Shown here: positions 41,611 through 56,300 of the stretch, piece by piece
Position numbering within the stretch: the stretch's first letter is position 1
How the letters are laid out: every line of letters begins with the position of its first letter
NCBI GenBank assembly: GCA_048013815.1
Contig: CM106586.1
Coordinates: forward strand, 372,001-436,000
From: Setoptus koraiensis
Taxonomy: Eukaryota; Arthropoda
Length of the DNA stretch: 64,000 nt
Direction: 5' to 3'
Program-made: the position numbers and the translations under genes
Notes under the pieces: model-generated
The model's input: the letters and a program-made list of their open reading frames with translations, nothing else
What the model was told of the DNA's origin: nothing
Databases searched by the model: none

Positions 41611-42612
41611 GGGTGTTCTCCGAAAAGACGACACACTCCGATTTCCTTCAAACTTTACACATGGGCCCCGAAGGGGCCCAAAAGAACAAATAAAGTGGTC
41701 CGGAAGTGCGGAAATTTCTACTTCCGGAGATATAGAAAAATGCATTTTTCGGGCCTCAGAGAGGCCTCAGAGCAAAAATTTTTGAAAGATTGTCTAGATC
41801 CACATGCTATCTATGTGACAGCGTCAAGATAAATCTTCTACATCAACTCGTTCGCGAGATATTCTACAATAAGTACAAGTCACACTTCCGCCTTCGAAAC
41901 TGATGTTATTCGGCTGTACTACCAACTAGTTACGGTCTCTAAAGCAAGTTCACACCCCATATAGAAGAAACCCGGCCCGATCACGGGCCCCGCCCATTCG
42001 ACTCCCAGTCCTCGGGAAGAATCTTTTTCAGGTAGGTGGCCGTCAGTCGTCCCGCCGGAGGCCGCAGGCCGTAGGCGTGGACGACTGGAGGCCGAACCCC
42101 TTCTCCGGCCCGGACCCGAGATGCATGGCAGACGGAAGGGCTATTGTACTGCCTTGAACCCTGGCCCTGAACCTTTATTAGTAGGATTCCTGGCCGGGGC
42201 TAGGACGTCAGGCTTCGCCTGAGGTGTTATTCTTTTCAGGTAGTACGGTCCCAAAAGTTTGGGGGTATATCCTTTAATTAATTATGCGCAGTTTCAATTC
42301 GTGCCGTGCGCATCGGTCACGCCTCTTCAGTTTGACCGCTTTTATTTTCTTCCTTGAGCTTCTAGGTACAATCTACCACCGGTGCGTAGACCTTAGTACC
42401 CTACCCGATGTCCATGCGGGTGAGTAGGGCCGACTATACCGTCAATCTGCCCTCAAATACCCTAAAATACCCAGTATGCGGTACCTCGGGTATCTCGGGT
42501 ACGGGAAACTTCCGCACTTCCGGAATACCCATTCCGGTATCAGGGCATCATACTCTACCCATAAATACCCAAAATACCCAAATTGGGGTGTGTCGTCTTT
42601 TCGGAGAAGCCC
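41611..42612. mobile_element. 1.0-kb DNA transposon, second copy
   Basis: Ends GGGTGTTCTCCGAAAAGACG and, inverted, GGGCTTCTCCGAAAAGACG. The interior matches the transposon at 38316-39352 (same GC block, CCGGAAGTGCGG motifs, AAATACCC end). The flanks AAACTTTC (HINE side) and CAAATCTT (coding-fragment side) do not form a clear duplication, so a recombined junction is likely. No transposase. Confidence 0.8.
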
Positions 42613-43113
42613 CAAATCTTTTTGAAATCTGTCACGTTGATTCACTCTTACTTCAAAATCCCTATTTCCTCTCATTCTTCTCTTTTGTATATCGTATTCA
42701 GGCATTAGTTTTGGGTAGTTGTCTTTGGCCTGCCTGTATGTAATTTTCCTGGCAGGCCCGTTCTTCATAATGAGGAGGACCTTAGTTTGGGGTCCTCCGT
42801 GTTGTTTCTCAGGCAGTGGCATCACTGCCTCAACTTTGTTGCTGTTTGGGAGAGGGTCCAGCAGATTCTCAAACACCTCCATTTTTTTGCCAACATTTTG
42901 GGCTGGAGGTGCTTCTGCATTACAAGCTGTTGAATGCAGCATAGGAACCAAACTGCTCACTGAAAAGTCTATGTTAAAACTTGATTGTGATGTTGTTGCT
43001 GCTATTGATGTTGTTGCTGCTGTTGATGTTGATGTTGATGTTGATGCTGTTGGTGTTGGTGTTGGTGTTGTTGATGGTGATGGTGATGGTGCTGGTGCTG
43101 GTGCTGGTGCTGG
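42613..43113 (-). CDS. Unidentified coding fragment with Pro/Ala/Ser/Thr repeats
   Basis: On the minus strand, entering from the TTGG tract, the frame reads PPAPAPAPAPSPSPS, then Thr/Pro and Ser/Thr repeats, then a non-repetitive stretch of about 135 residues (FSVSSLVPMLHSTA, MEVFENLLDPLPNSNK, VLLIMKNGPARKITYRQ, YDIQKRRMRGNRDFEVRV) that stops being plausible at 42612 where the transposon starts. The unique part has normal composition and looks coding. I do not recognise it. Whether the upstream (CCAA)n tract, readable as Asn-Gln-Pro-Thr, was ever part of it is unknown. Confidence 0.5.
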
Positions 43114-46100
43114 TGGTTGGTTGGTTGGTTTGGTTGGTTGGTTGGTTGGTTTGGTTGGTTGGTTTGGTTGGTTGGTTGGTTGGTTGGTTTGGTTGGTTGG
43201 TTTGGTTGGTTGGTTTGGTTGGTTGGTTGGTTGTTGGTTGGTTGGTTGGTTGGTTGGTTGGTTGGTTGTTTGGTTGGTTGGTTGGTTGGTTGGTTTGGTT
43301 GGTTGGTTGGTTGGTTGGTTGGTTGGTTGGTTGTTGGTTGGTTGGTTGGTTTGGTTGGTTGGTTGGTTGGTTGTTGGTTGGTTGGTTGGTTGGTTGGTTG
43401 GTTTGGTTGGTTGGTTGGTTGGTTGGTTGGTTGGTTGGTTGGTTGTTGGTTGGTTGGTTGGTTGGTTGGTTGGTTGGTTGTTGGTTGGTTGGTTGGTTGG
43501 TTGGTTGGTTGGTTGTTGGTTGGTTGGTTTGGTTGGTTGGTTGGTTGGTTGGTTGTTGGTTGGTTGGTTTGGTTGGTTGGTTGGTTGGTTGGTTGGTTGT
43601 TGGTTGGTTGGTTGGTTGGTTGGTTGGTTGGTTGGTTGGTTGGTTTGGTTGGTTGGTTGGTTTGGTTGGTTGGTTGGTTGGTTGGTTTGGTTGGTTGGTT
43701 GGTTTGGTTGGTTTGGTTGGTTGGTTGGTTTGGTTGGTTGGTTGGTTGGTTGGTTGGTTGGTTGGTTGGTTGGTTGGTTTGGTTGGTTGGTTGGTTGGTT
43801 GGTTTGTTGGTTGGTTGGTTGGTTGGTTGGTTGGTTGGTTTGGTTGGTTGGTTGGTTGGTTGTTGGTTGGTTGGTTGTTGGTTGGTTGGTTGGTTGGTTG
43901 GTTGGTTGGTTGGTTTGGTTGGTTGGTTGGTTGGTTGGTTGGTTTGGTTTGGTTTGGTTGGTTGGTTGGTTGGTTGGTTTGGTTGGTTGGTTGGTTTGGT
44001 TGGTTGGTTGGTTGGTTGGTTGGTTGGTTGTTGGTTGGTTGGTTGGTTGTTTGGTTGTTGGTTGTTGGTTGGTTGGTTGGTTGGTTGGTTGTTTTGGTTG
44101 GTTGGTGGGTGGTTGGTTGGTTGGTTGGTTGGTTGGTTTGGTTGGTTGGTTGGTTGGTTGTTGGTTGGTTGGTTGGTTTGGTTGGTTGTTGGTTGGTTGG
44201 TTGGTTGGTTGGTTTGGTTGGTTGTTGGTTTGTTTGGTTGGTTGGTTGTTGGTTGGTTTGGTTTGGTTGGTTGGTTGGTTGGTTGGTTGGTTGGTTGGTT
44301 GGTTGGTTGGTTGGTTGGTTGTTGGTTGGTTGGTTGGTTGTTGGTTGGTTGGTTTGGTTGGTTGGTTGGTTGGTTGGTTGGTTGGTTGGTTGTTGGTTGG
44401 TTGGTTGGTTTGGTTGGTTGGTTGGTTGTTGGTTGGTTGGTTGGTTTGGTTGGTTGGTTGGTTGGTTTGGTTGGTTGGTTGGTTGGTTGGTTTGGTTGGT
44501 TGGTTGGTTGGTTGGTTGTTGGTTGGTTGGTTGGTTGGTTTGGTTGGTTGGTTGGTTGGTTGGTTTGGTTGGTTGGTTGGTTTGGTTGGTTGGTTGGTTT
44601 GGTTGGTTGGTTTGGTTGTTGGTTGGTTGGTTGGTTGGTTGGTTGGTTTGGTTGGTTGGTTGGTTGGTTGGTTTGGTTGGTTGGTTGGTTGGTTGGTTGG
44701 TTTGGTTGGTTGGTTGGTTGGTTGGTTGGTTGGTTGGTTGGTTTGGTTGTTGGTTGGTTGGTTGGTTTGGTTGGTTGGTTTGGTTGGTTGGTTGGTTGGT
44801 TGGTTGGTTGGTTTGGTTGGTTGGTTGGTTGGTTGGTTTGGTTGGTTGGTTGGTTGGTTGGTTGGTTGGTTGGTTTGGTTGGTTGGTTGGTTGGTTGGTT
44901 GGTTGGTTGGTTGGTTTGGTTGGTTGGTTGGTTGGTTGGTTGTTGGTTGGTTTGGTTGGTTGGTTGGTTGGTTGGTTGTTGGTTTGGTTGGTTGTTGGTT
45001 GGTTGGTTGTTGGTTGGTTTGGTTGGTTGGTTGGTTGTTTGGTTGGTTGGTTGGTGGTTGGTTGGTTGGTTGGTTGGTTGTTGGTTGGTTGGTTGGTTGG
45101 TTGGTTGGTTGGTTGGTTGGTTGGTTGTTGGTTGGTTGGTTGGTTGGTTGTTGGTTGGTTGGTTGGTTTGGTTGGTTGGTTTGGTTGGTTGGTTGGTTGG
45201 TTGGTTGGTTTGGTTGGTTTGGTTGGTTGGTGGGGTGGTTGGTTGGTTTGGTTTGGTTGGTTGGTTGGTTGGTTGTTGGTTGGTTGGTTGGTTTGGTTGG
45301 TTGGTTGGTTTGGTTGGTTGGTTGGTTGTTGGTTGGTTTGGTTGGTTGGTTGGTTGGTTGGTTGGTTGGTTGGTTGGTTGTTGGTTTGGTTGGTTGGTTG
45401 GTTGGTTGGTTTGGTTGTTGGTTGGTTTGGTTGGGTGGTTGTTTGGTTGGGTGGTGGGTTGTTGGTTGGTTGGTGGTTGGTGTGGTTGGTTGGTTGGTTT
45501 GGGTTGGTGGTTGGTTGTTTGGTTGGTTGGGTGGTTGGTTGGTTTGGTTGGTTGGGTTGGTTGGTTGGTTGGTTGGTTGGTTGGTTGGTTGGTTGGTTGG
45601 TTGGTTGGTTTGGTTGGTTTGGTTGGTTTGGTTGGTTTGGTTGGTTTGGTTGGTTTGGTTGGTTTGGTTGGTTTGGTTGGTTTGGTTGGTTTGGTTGGTT
45701 TGGTTGGTTTGGTTGGTTTGGTTGGTTGGTTGGTTGGTTTGGTTGGTTGGTTGGTTGGTTGGTTGGTTTGTTGGGTTGGGTTGTTGGTTGGGTGGTGTGT
45801 TGGTTGGGTTGTGGTTGGTTGGTTGGTTGGTTGGTTGGTTGGTTGGTTTGTTTGTTGGGTTGTTTCGTGGGTTGGGTGGTTGGTGTGGTTGGTTGGTTGG
45901 TTGTTTGTTGGTTGGGTTGTTGGTTGGTTGTTTTTTGTTTGGTGGTTGGTTGGTGGGTTGTTTTGGTTGGTTGGTTGGTTGGTTGGTTGGTTGGTTGGTG
46001 GTTGGGTGGTTGTTGGTGTGGTTGGTGTGGTTGGTTGGTTGTTGGTTGGTTTGGTTGGTTTGGTTGTTGGTTGGTTGGTTGGTTGGTTGGTTTGGTTGGT

Positions 46101-46805
46101 TGTTTGTTGGTTGGTTGGTTGGTTGGTTGTTGTTTGGTTGGTTGGTTTGTGGTTTGGTTGTGTGGTTGGTTGGTTTGTGTGGGTGGTTTGTGTGGTTGTG
46201 TGGTTGGTTGTTGTGTTGGGTGGTTGGTGTTGGTTGTTGGTTGGTTTGTTGGTTGGTTGGTTGTTTGTTTGTTGGTTGGTTGGTTGGTTGTTTGTTGGTT
46301 GGTTGGTTTGGTTGGTTGGTTGGTTTTGGTTGGTTGGTTGGTTGTTGGTTTGGTTGGTTGGTTGGTTGGTTGGTTTGGTTGGTTGGTTTGGTTGGTTGGT
46401 TGGTTGGTTGGTTGGTTGGTTGGTTGGTTGGTTGGTTGGTTTGGTTGGTTGGTTGGTTTGGTTGGTTGGTTGGTTGGTTGGTTGGTTGGTTGGTTGGTTG
46501 GTTGGTTGGTTGGTTGGTTGGTTGGTTGGTTGGTTGGTTGGTTGGTTTTGGTTGGTTGGTTGGTTTGGTTGGTTGGTTGGTTGGTTGGTTTGGTTGGTTG
46601 GTTTGGTTGGTTGGTTGGTTGGTTGGTTGGTTGGTTGGTTGGTTTGGTTGGTTGGTTGGTTGGTTGGTTGGTTTGGTTGGTTGGTTTGGTTGGTTGGTTG
46701 GTTTGGTTTGGTTGGTTGGTTGGTTGGTTTGGTTGGTTGGTTGGTTGTTGGTTGGTTGGTTTGGTTGGTTGTTTGGTGGGTGGTTGGTTGGTTGGTTGGT
46801 TGGTT
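43114..46805 (+). repeat. (TTGG)n tetranucleotide tract
   Basis: 3.7 kb of TTGG repeats with TTTGG and TTGTTGG variants and a run of GGTTTGGTT units (45600-45730). More degenerate between 45420 and 46300. Preceded by GTTGATGTTGGTG-type triplet repeats from 42985. The repeat contains no stop codon in any frame, so the very long ORFs here are not evidence of a gene. Confidence 0.97.
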
Positions 46806-47305
46806 NNNNNNNNNNNNNNNNNNNNNNNNNNNNNNNNNNNNNNNNNNNNNNNNNNNNNNNNNNNNNNNNNNNNNNNNNNNNNNNNNNNNNNNNNNNNNNN
46901 NNNNNNNNNNNNNNNNNNNNNNNNNNNNNNNNNNNNNNNNNNNNNNNNNNNNNNNNNNNNNNNNNNNNNNNNNNNNNNNNNNNNNNNNNNNNNNNNNNNN
47001 NNNNNNNNNNNNNNNNNNNNNNNNNNNNNNNNNNNNNNNNNNNNNNNNNNNNNNNNNNNNNNNNNNNNNNNNNNNNNNNNNNNNNNNNNNNNNNNNNNNN
47101 NNNNNNNNNNNNNNNNNNNNNNNNNNNNNNNNNNNNNNNNNNNNNNNNNNNNNNNNNNNNNNNNNNNNNNNNNNNNNNNNNNNNNNNNNNNNNNNNNNNN
47201 NNNNNNNNNNNNNNNNNNNNNNNNNNNNNNNNNNNNNNNNNNNNNNNNNNNNNNNNNNNNNNNNNNNNNNNNNNNNNNNNNNNNNNNNNNNNNNNNNNNN
47301 NNNNN
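46806..47305. other. Assembly gap (500 N)
   Basis: A 500-N placeholder. The strand composition flips across it, TTGG on the left and CCAA on the right. Confidence 0.99.
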
Positions 47306-50300
47306 AACCAACCAACAACCAACCACACAACCAACAACACCAACCACACCAACCAACCAACAACCACAACACCAAACCACCAACCACCAACCAACAACCA
47401 ACAAACCAACCAACCACCAACCAACCAACACAACCACAACCAACCAACCCAACCAACCACAAACCAACCAACAACCAACCAACCAACACCCAAACAACCA
47501 ACCAACCAACCAAACCACCAACACAACCACCAACCAACCAAACCAACCACCACAACCAACCAACCACAACCAACCAACCAAAACCAACCACACCAACCAA
47601 CCAACAACCAACCAAAACCACACCAACCACACCAAACCAACCAACCACCAACACCAACAACAACCCAACCAACACAACCAAACCACACCAACCAACCACC
47701 AACCCAACCAACCACAACCACCACAACAACCAACAACCACCAACCACCAACCAACCAAACAACCAACACCACACCAACCACAACCAACCACACCAACCAC
47801 CAAACCCACCAAACCAACCAACCAACCAACACCCAACCAACAACCAACCAACAAACCAACCCAACCACAACCAAACCCAACCAACACCCACACCAACCAA
47901 CCAACCCACAACACAACCAACCACACCAACCCAACCAACCACCACACAAACCAACAACCAACCAACCAACCAACCAACCACAACCAACAACCAACCAACC
48001 AACCAACCACAACCACCACAACCAACCACCAACCAACCACAACCACACCAACCAACAAACCAACCAACAACCACACCAACAACCAACCAACCACACAACA
48101 ACCACACCAACCAACAACCACCAACCAACCCACCAACCAACAACCACCAAACAACAACCACCCAACCAACCAAACCAACCAACCTACCAACCAACCAACA
48201 CCAACCAACCAACCAACCACCACAACCACCAACCAAACCAACAACCAACCACAACCAACCAACCAACCACCAACCAACCAAACCAACCAACCACCACCAA
48301 CCAAACAACAACACCAACCAACCAACCAACCACACAACAAACCACCAACCAACCACACCAACCAACAACCAACACACCAACCACCAAACCAACACCAACA
48401 ACCAACCAACACCAACACCAACAACCAACCAACACCAACAACCACCAACACACAACCAAACCAACACCACAACCCAACCAACCAACAACCAACCAACCAC
48501 AACCACCAACCAACCACCAACCAACCCAACAACAACCAACAACCAACCAACCAACCACCAACAACCACACACCAACAAACCAACCACCCACCAACACAAC
48601 CACCAAACCAACCACACCAAACAACCACAACCACCAACCAACCAACCAACCACACCAACACACCAACCAAACCAACCAAACACAACCACCACAACCAACA
48701 AACCAACCAACCAACCACACAAACCACCACCAACCAACCAACCACAACCAACACACAACCACACCAACCAACCAAACACACCAACCACCAACCAACCAAA
48801 CCAACCACACAACCAACCAACCAAACCAACACAACCAACCCAACAACCAACCAACACCAAACCACCCAACCAAACCAACCAACAACACCCAACCAACCAC
48901 CAACCAAACACAACCAACCAAACAACCAACCACCAACCACCCAAACAACCAACACAACCAAACCAACCAACCACCAAACCAACACACCAACCAACAACCA
49001 CCAACCAACAACACAACCACACCCAACCAACCAACCACACCAACCACCAACCAACCAACCACCAACCAACCAACAACCAAACCACCACACCAACCAACCA
49101 ACACCAACCAACCAACACCACACCAACCACAACACAACAACCAACCAACAACCAACAACCAACACCAACACAACCAACCACACCACACCAACCACACCAA
49201 CAACCAACCACCAACCAAACCAACCACCAACAACCACAACCAACCAACCACACCAACCCACCAACCAACCAACCAACCAAACCAACCACCAACCAACCAA
49301 CCACCAACCAACCAACAACCACCAACCAACCACACCAACCACCACCAACAACCAACCAACCAAACCACACCACCCAACCACCAACCAACCAACACCAACC
49401 AACACCAACCAACCACCAACCAACAACCAACCACACAAACCCAACCAACAACCACCAACCACCACACCACAACCAACACCACCAACACAACCACACCAAA
49501 CAACCACCAACCAAACAACCACCAACCAACCCACACCACAACCAACACCACCAACCACACCAAACAACACCAACAACCCAACCAACAAAACCAACCAACC
49601 ACCAAACAACCAACACAACCAACCACCCACCAACCAACCACACCAACAACCAACACCCAACCACAACAACCACCAACCACACACCAACCAAAACCCAACA
49701 ACCAACACAACCACCCACAACCCACCAACAACCAACACCACACAACCACAACCACCAACCAACACAACCAACACAAACCACCAACCACCCACACAACCAA
49801 CCAACACCCAACCCAACCACCAACCCACAACAACCAACACACCAACCAACCACCCAACCAACCAACACCCAACCAACAACCAACCACACCACCAACCAAC
49901 CACCAACCACCAAACCAACCAACCACCAACCAAACCAACACACCCAACCAACCAAACAACCAACCACCACAACCCAAACCAACACAACCCAACCACAAAC
50001 CAACCAACACCAACAAACCAACAACCAACCAACCACAACCACACCAACAACCACCACCAACCAACAACCACACCAACCAACAAACACAACCACACCAACC
50101 AACCAACCACCAACCCACCAACCAACAACCAACACCAACCAACAACCAACCACAACCACACCCAACCAACCAACCAACAACCACCAACCACCAACCAACA
50201 AACCACACCAACCAACCACCAACCAACCAACCCAACCACACAACCACCAACCAAACAACCACCAACCAACCACCACCAACACAACCAACACAACCACACC

Positions 50301-53300
50301 AACCAAACAACCACCACCAACCAACCACAACCCAACCAACACCAACCAACCACAACCAACCAACCACACCACCAACCCACCAACACAACACCAAACCACA
50401 CCACCAACCAACCAAACCAACACAACCACCAACACAACCACACCAACCAACCAACCACAACCAACACAACCAACCACCACCAACCAACACCAACAACCAA
50501 CCAACCACCAAACCAACCAACCAAACACCAACACAACACCACCAACCAACCACCAAACCAACAACCACACCAACCACCAACACAACCACCCACAACACAA
50601 CCACCACACAACCAACCAACCAAACCACCCCACCAACCACAACCAACCACCAACCACCAACCACCACAACCAACCAACAACCAACCAACCACCAACAACC
50701 AACCAACCAACAACCAAACCACCCAACCCACCACCCACCCAACCAACCACACACCCCACCAACCACACCACCACCAACCCACCAAACACCCAACCCACCA
50801 ACCAACCAACCAACCAACCAACCAACCCACCACAACCCACCACCCACCCCACAACCAACCAAGCCCACCAACCAACCAACAACCCACAACCAACCAAACC
50901 ACACCAACCAACCAACCACCAACCAACCAACCACCAACCACAACCAACCACCAACAACCAACCAAACCAAACAACCAACCAACCCAACAAACCCACCAAC
51001 AACCACACCAACCAAACCACCCAAACCAACCAACCACACCAACACAAACCAACCAAACCAACCAACCAAACCAACCAACCAACCAACCAACAACCAAACA
51101 AACCAACCAAACCACCAACAACCACCAACCAACCAACCAACCAACAACCAACCAAACCAACAAACCAACCACACAACCAACACAACCAACCACCAACACC
51201 AACAAACCAACAACCACCAACCAACAACCACCAACCACACCAACCAACACACCAACCAACAACCCAACCAACCAACCAACCAACACAACCACACCAACCA
51301 ACCACAACCAACCAACCAACCAACAAACCAACCAACAAACAAACAACCAACCAACCAACCAACCAACCAACCAACAACCACCAACAACCCAACCCAACCA
51401 CCCCACCAACCAACACCAACCAACAACCAACCACCAACCAACCACCCAAACAACCAACCACAACCACACCAACCAACCAACAAACAACCAAACAACCAAC
51501 CCACCAACCAACCAACCACACCACCAACAACAACCAACCAACCACCAACCAACACAACCAAACCAACACAACAACCAACCAACCACACCAAACCAACCAC
51601 CACCAACAAACCAAACCCAAACCAACCAAACCACACCAAACAACCCACAACCAACCAACACCAACCACAACAACAACCAACCACAACCAACCCAACAACC
51701 AAACCACCCAACAACCAACCAACCAACCAACCAACCAACCAACCAACACCAACACCAAACAACCACAACCACACCAACACAACCCAACCACACCAACCAA
51801 CCACACCAACCAACCAAACAACCAACCAACCAACCAACCAACCAACCAACCAAAAAACCACAAACCACCAACCAACCAACCAACAACCAAACCACACCAA
51901 CCAACCAACCAACAACCCCAACCAAACACAACCAACCAACCAACCAACCACCAACACAACCAACCAACAACCAAACCAACCAACCAAACAAACCACAACA
52001 AACAAAACAACCAACCAACCAACCACCAAACCAACCACCACAACAACAACCAACCAAACCAACCACAACCAAACAACCACACCAACCCACAACCAACCAA
52101 CCAAACAACCCAACCAACCAACCAACCACACCAACCAACCAACCAACCACACCAACACCAACCAACCAACCAAACCAACCAACCAACCACACCAACCACC
52201 AACCAACCAACCACACCAACCACAACACCAACCACCAACCAACCAACACCAACCAACCAACAACAACCAACCAACCACCACACCAACCAACCAACCAACC
52301 AACCAACAAACAAAAAATAACAAAAAACCAAACAACCAACACAACCAACCTAACAAACAAACCAAACCAACCACAACCCACACCAAACAAACCAACCAAC
52401 CAACCAACAACCAACCAACAAACAACCACCAACCAACCAACAACCAACCCACCAACCAACCAACCCAACCAACCAACCCAACCAACCAACCCAACCAACC
52501 AACCAACAACCAACACAACCACCAACCAACCAACCCAACCAACCAACAAACCACCCAACCAACCACACCAACCAACCAACCACAACCACCAACCAACCAA
52601 CCCAACCAACCAAACCAACCAACCAACCAACCACCAACCAACCAACCAACCAAACCAACCCACCAACCAACCAACCAACCAACCAACACAACCAACCCAC
52701 CAACCAACACCAACCAACCCAAACCAACACAACCAACCACACCAACCAACCAACCAAACCAACCACAACCACACCAACCAACCACCAACCAACCAACCAA
52801 CCAACCAACCAACCACCAACCAACCAACCAACCAAACCAACCAACCAACCCACCAACCAACCAACCACAACCAACCAACCAACCAACCACCAACCAACCA
52901 ACCAACCAACCAACCCAACCAAACCAACCACCACCCAACCAACCAACCAACCCACCAACCAACCAACCAACCAACCAACCACCCACCAACACACCAACCA
53001 ACCCACACCAACCAACCACCACCAACCAACCAACCAACAACCAACCACACCAACCAACCAACCAACCACCCACCAACCAACCAACCAACCAACAACCAAC
53101 CAACCAACCAAACCACCCACCCAACCAACCAACCAACCAACCAACCAACCAAACCACACAACCAACAAACCAACCAACCACCAACCCAACCAACCAACCA
53201 ACAACCAAACCAAACCAACCAACCAAAACCAACCAACCAACCAACCAACCAAACCAACCAACCAACCAAACCAACCAACCAACCAAACCAACCAACAACC

Positions 53301-56300
53301 AACCAACCAACCAACCAACCAACCAACCAAACCAACCAAACCAACCAACCAACCAACCAACCAACCAAACCAACCAACCAACCAACCAACCACCCACCAA
53401 CCCACCAACCAACCAACCAACCAAACCAACCAACAACCAACCAACCAACCAACCAACCAACCAACCAACAACCAACCAACCAACCAACCAACCAAACCAA
53501 CCAACCAACCAACCAACCAACCAACCAACCAAACCAACCAACCAACCAACCAAACCAACCAACCAACCAACCAACCAACCAACCAACAACCAACCAACCA
53601 AACCAACCAACCAACCAACCAACCAACCAACCAACCAAACAACCAAACCAACCAACCAACCAACCAAACCAACCAACCAACCAACCAACCAACCAACCAA
53701 CCAACCAACCAAACCAACCAAACCAACCAACCAACCAACCAACAACCAACCAACAACCAACCAACCAACCAACCAACCAACCAAACCAACCAACCAACCA
53801 ACCAACCAACCAACCAACCAACCAACCAACAACCAACCAACCAACCACCAACCAACCAACCAACCAACCAAACCAACCAACCAACCAACAACCAACCAAC
53901 CAACCAACCAACCAACCAACAACCAACCAACCAAACCAACCAACCAACCAACCAACCAACCAACCAACCACCAACCAACCAACCAACCAACAACCAACCA
54001 ACCAACCAACCAACCAACCAAACCAACAACCAACCAACCAAACCAACCAACCAACCAACAACCAAACCAACCAACCAACCAACCAACCAACCAACCAACC
54101 AACCAACAACCAACCAACCAACCAAACCAACCAACCAACCAACCAACCAACCAACCAACCAACCAACCAACCAACCAACCAACCAACCAACCAACCAACC
54201 AAACCAACCAACCAACCAACCAACCAACCAACCAACCAACCAACCAACCAACCACCAACCAACCAACCAACCAACCAACCAACAACCAACCAACCAACCA
54301 ACCAACCAACCAACCCACAAACCAAACCAACCAACCAACCAACCAACCAACCAACCAACAACCAAACCAACCAACAACCAAACCAACCAACCAACCAACC
54401 AACCAACCAACAACCAACCAACCAACCAACAAACAACCCAACCAACAACCAACCAACCAACCAACCAACAACCAACCAACCAACCAACCAACCAACCAAA
54501 CCAACAACCAACCAACCAACCAACCAAACCAACCAACCAACCAACCAACCAACCAACCAACCAACAAACCAACCAACCAACCAACCAACCAAACCAACCA
54601 ACCAACCAACCAACCAACCAACCAACAACCAACCAACCAAACCAACCAACCAACCAACCAACCAACCAACCAACCAAACCAACCAACCAACCAACCAACC
54701 AACCAACCAACCAACCAACCAACCAACCAACCAACCAACCAACCAACCAACCAACCAACAACCAACCAACCAAACCAACCAACCAACCAACCAACCAACC
54801 AACCAACCAACCAACCAACAACCAAACCAACCAACCAACCAACCAACCAACCAACCAACCAACCAACAACCAACCAACCAAACCAACCAACCAACCAACC
54901 AACAACCAACCAACCAACCAAACCAACCAACCAACCAACCAACCAACCAACCAACCAAACCAACCAACCAACCAACCAACCAACCAACCAACCAACCAAC
55001 AACCAACCAACCAACCAACCAACCAACCAACCAAACCAACCAACCAAACCAACCAACCAACCAACCAACCAACCAACCAACCAACAACCAACCAACCAAA
55101 CCAACCAACCAACCAACCAACCAAACCAACCAACCAACCAACCAACAACCAACCAAACCAACCAACAACCAACCAACCAAACCAACCAACCAACCAACCA
55201 AACCAACCAACCAACCAACCAACCAACCAACCAACCAACCAACAACCAACCAACCAACCAAACCAACCAACAACCAACAAACCAACCAACCCACCAACCA
55301 ACCAACCAACCAATAAACCAACCAAACCAAACAACCAACAAACAAACAACCCAACAACCAACCAACCAACCCACCATACAACCAACCAACCAACCAACCA
55401 ACCAAACCAACCAACCAACCAACCAACCAACCAACCAACCAACCAACAACCAACCAACCAACAACCAACCAACCAACCAACCAACCAACAACCACCAACC
55501 AACCAACCAACCACCCAACCAACCAACAACCAAACCAACCAACCAACCACCAACAACCAACCAACCAACCAACCAACCAACCAACCAAACCAACCAACAA
55601 CCAACCAACCAAACCAACCAACCAACCAACCAACCAACCAACCAACCAACCAACCAACCAACCAACCAACCAACCAACCAACCAACCAACCAACCAACAA
55701 CCAACCAAACCAACCAACCAACCAACCAAACCAACCAACCAACCAACCAACCAAACCAACCAACCAACCAACCAACCAACCAACCAACCAACCAACCAAC
55801 CAAACCAACCAACCAACCAACCAACCAACCAACCAACAACCAACCAACCAACCAACCAACCAAACCAACCAACCAACCAACCAACCAACCAACCAACCAA
55901 CCAACCAACCAACCAACCAACCAACCAAACCAACCAACCAACCAACCAACCAACCAACCAACCAACCAACCAACAACCAACCAACCAACCAACCAACCAA
56001 CCAACCAACCAACCAACCAACCAACAACCAACCAACCAACCAACCAACCAACCAACCAACCAACCAACCAACCAACCAACCAACCAACCAAACCAACCAA
56101 CCAACCAACCAACAACCAACCAACCAACCAACCAACCAACCAACCAACCAACCAACCAACCAACCAACCAACCAACCAACCAACCAACCAACCAACCAAC
56201 CAACCAACCAACCAACCAACCAACCAACCAAACCAACCAACCAACCAAACCAACCAACCAACCAAACCAACCAACCAACCAACCAACCACCAACCAACCA

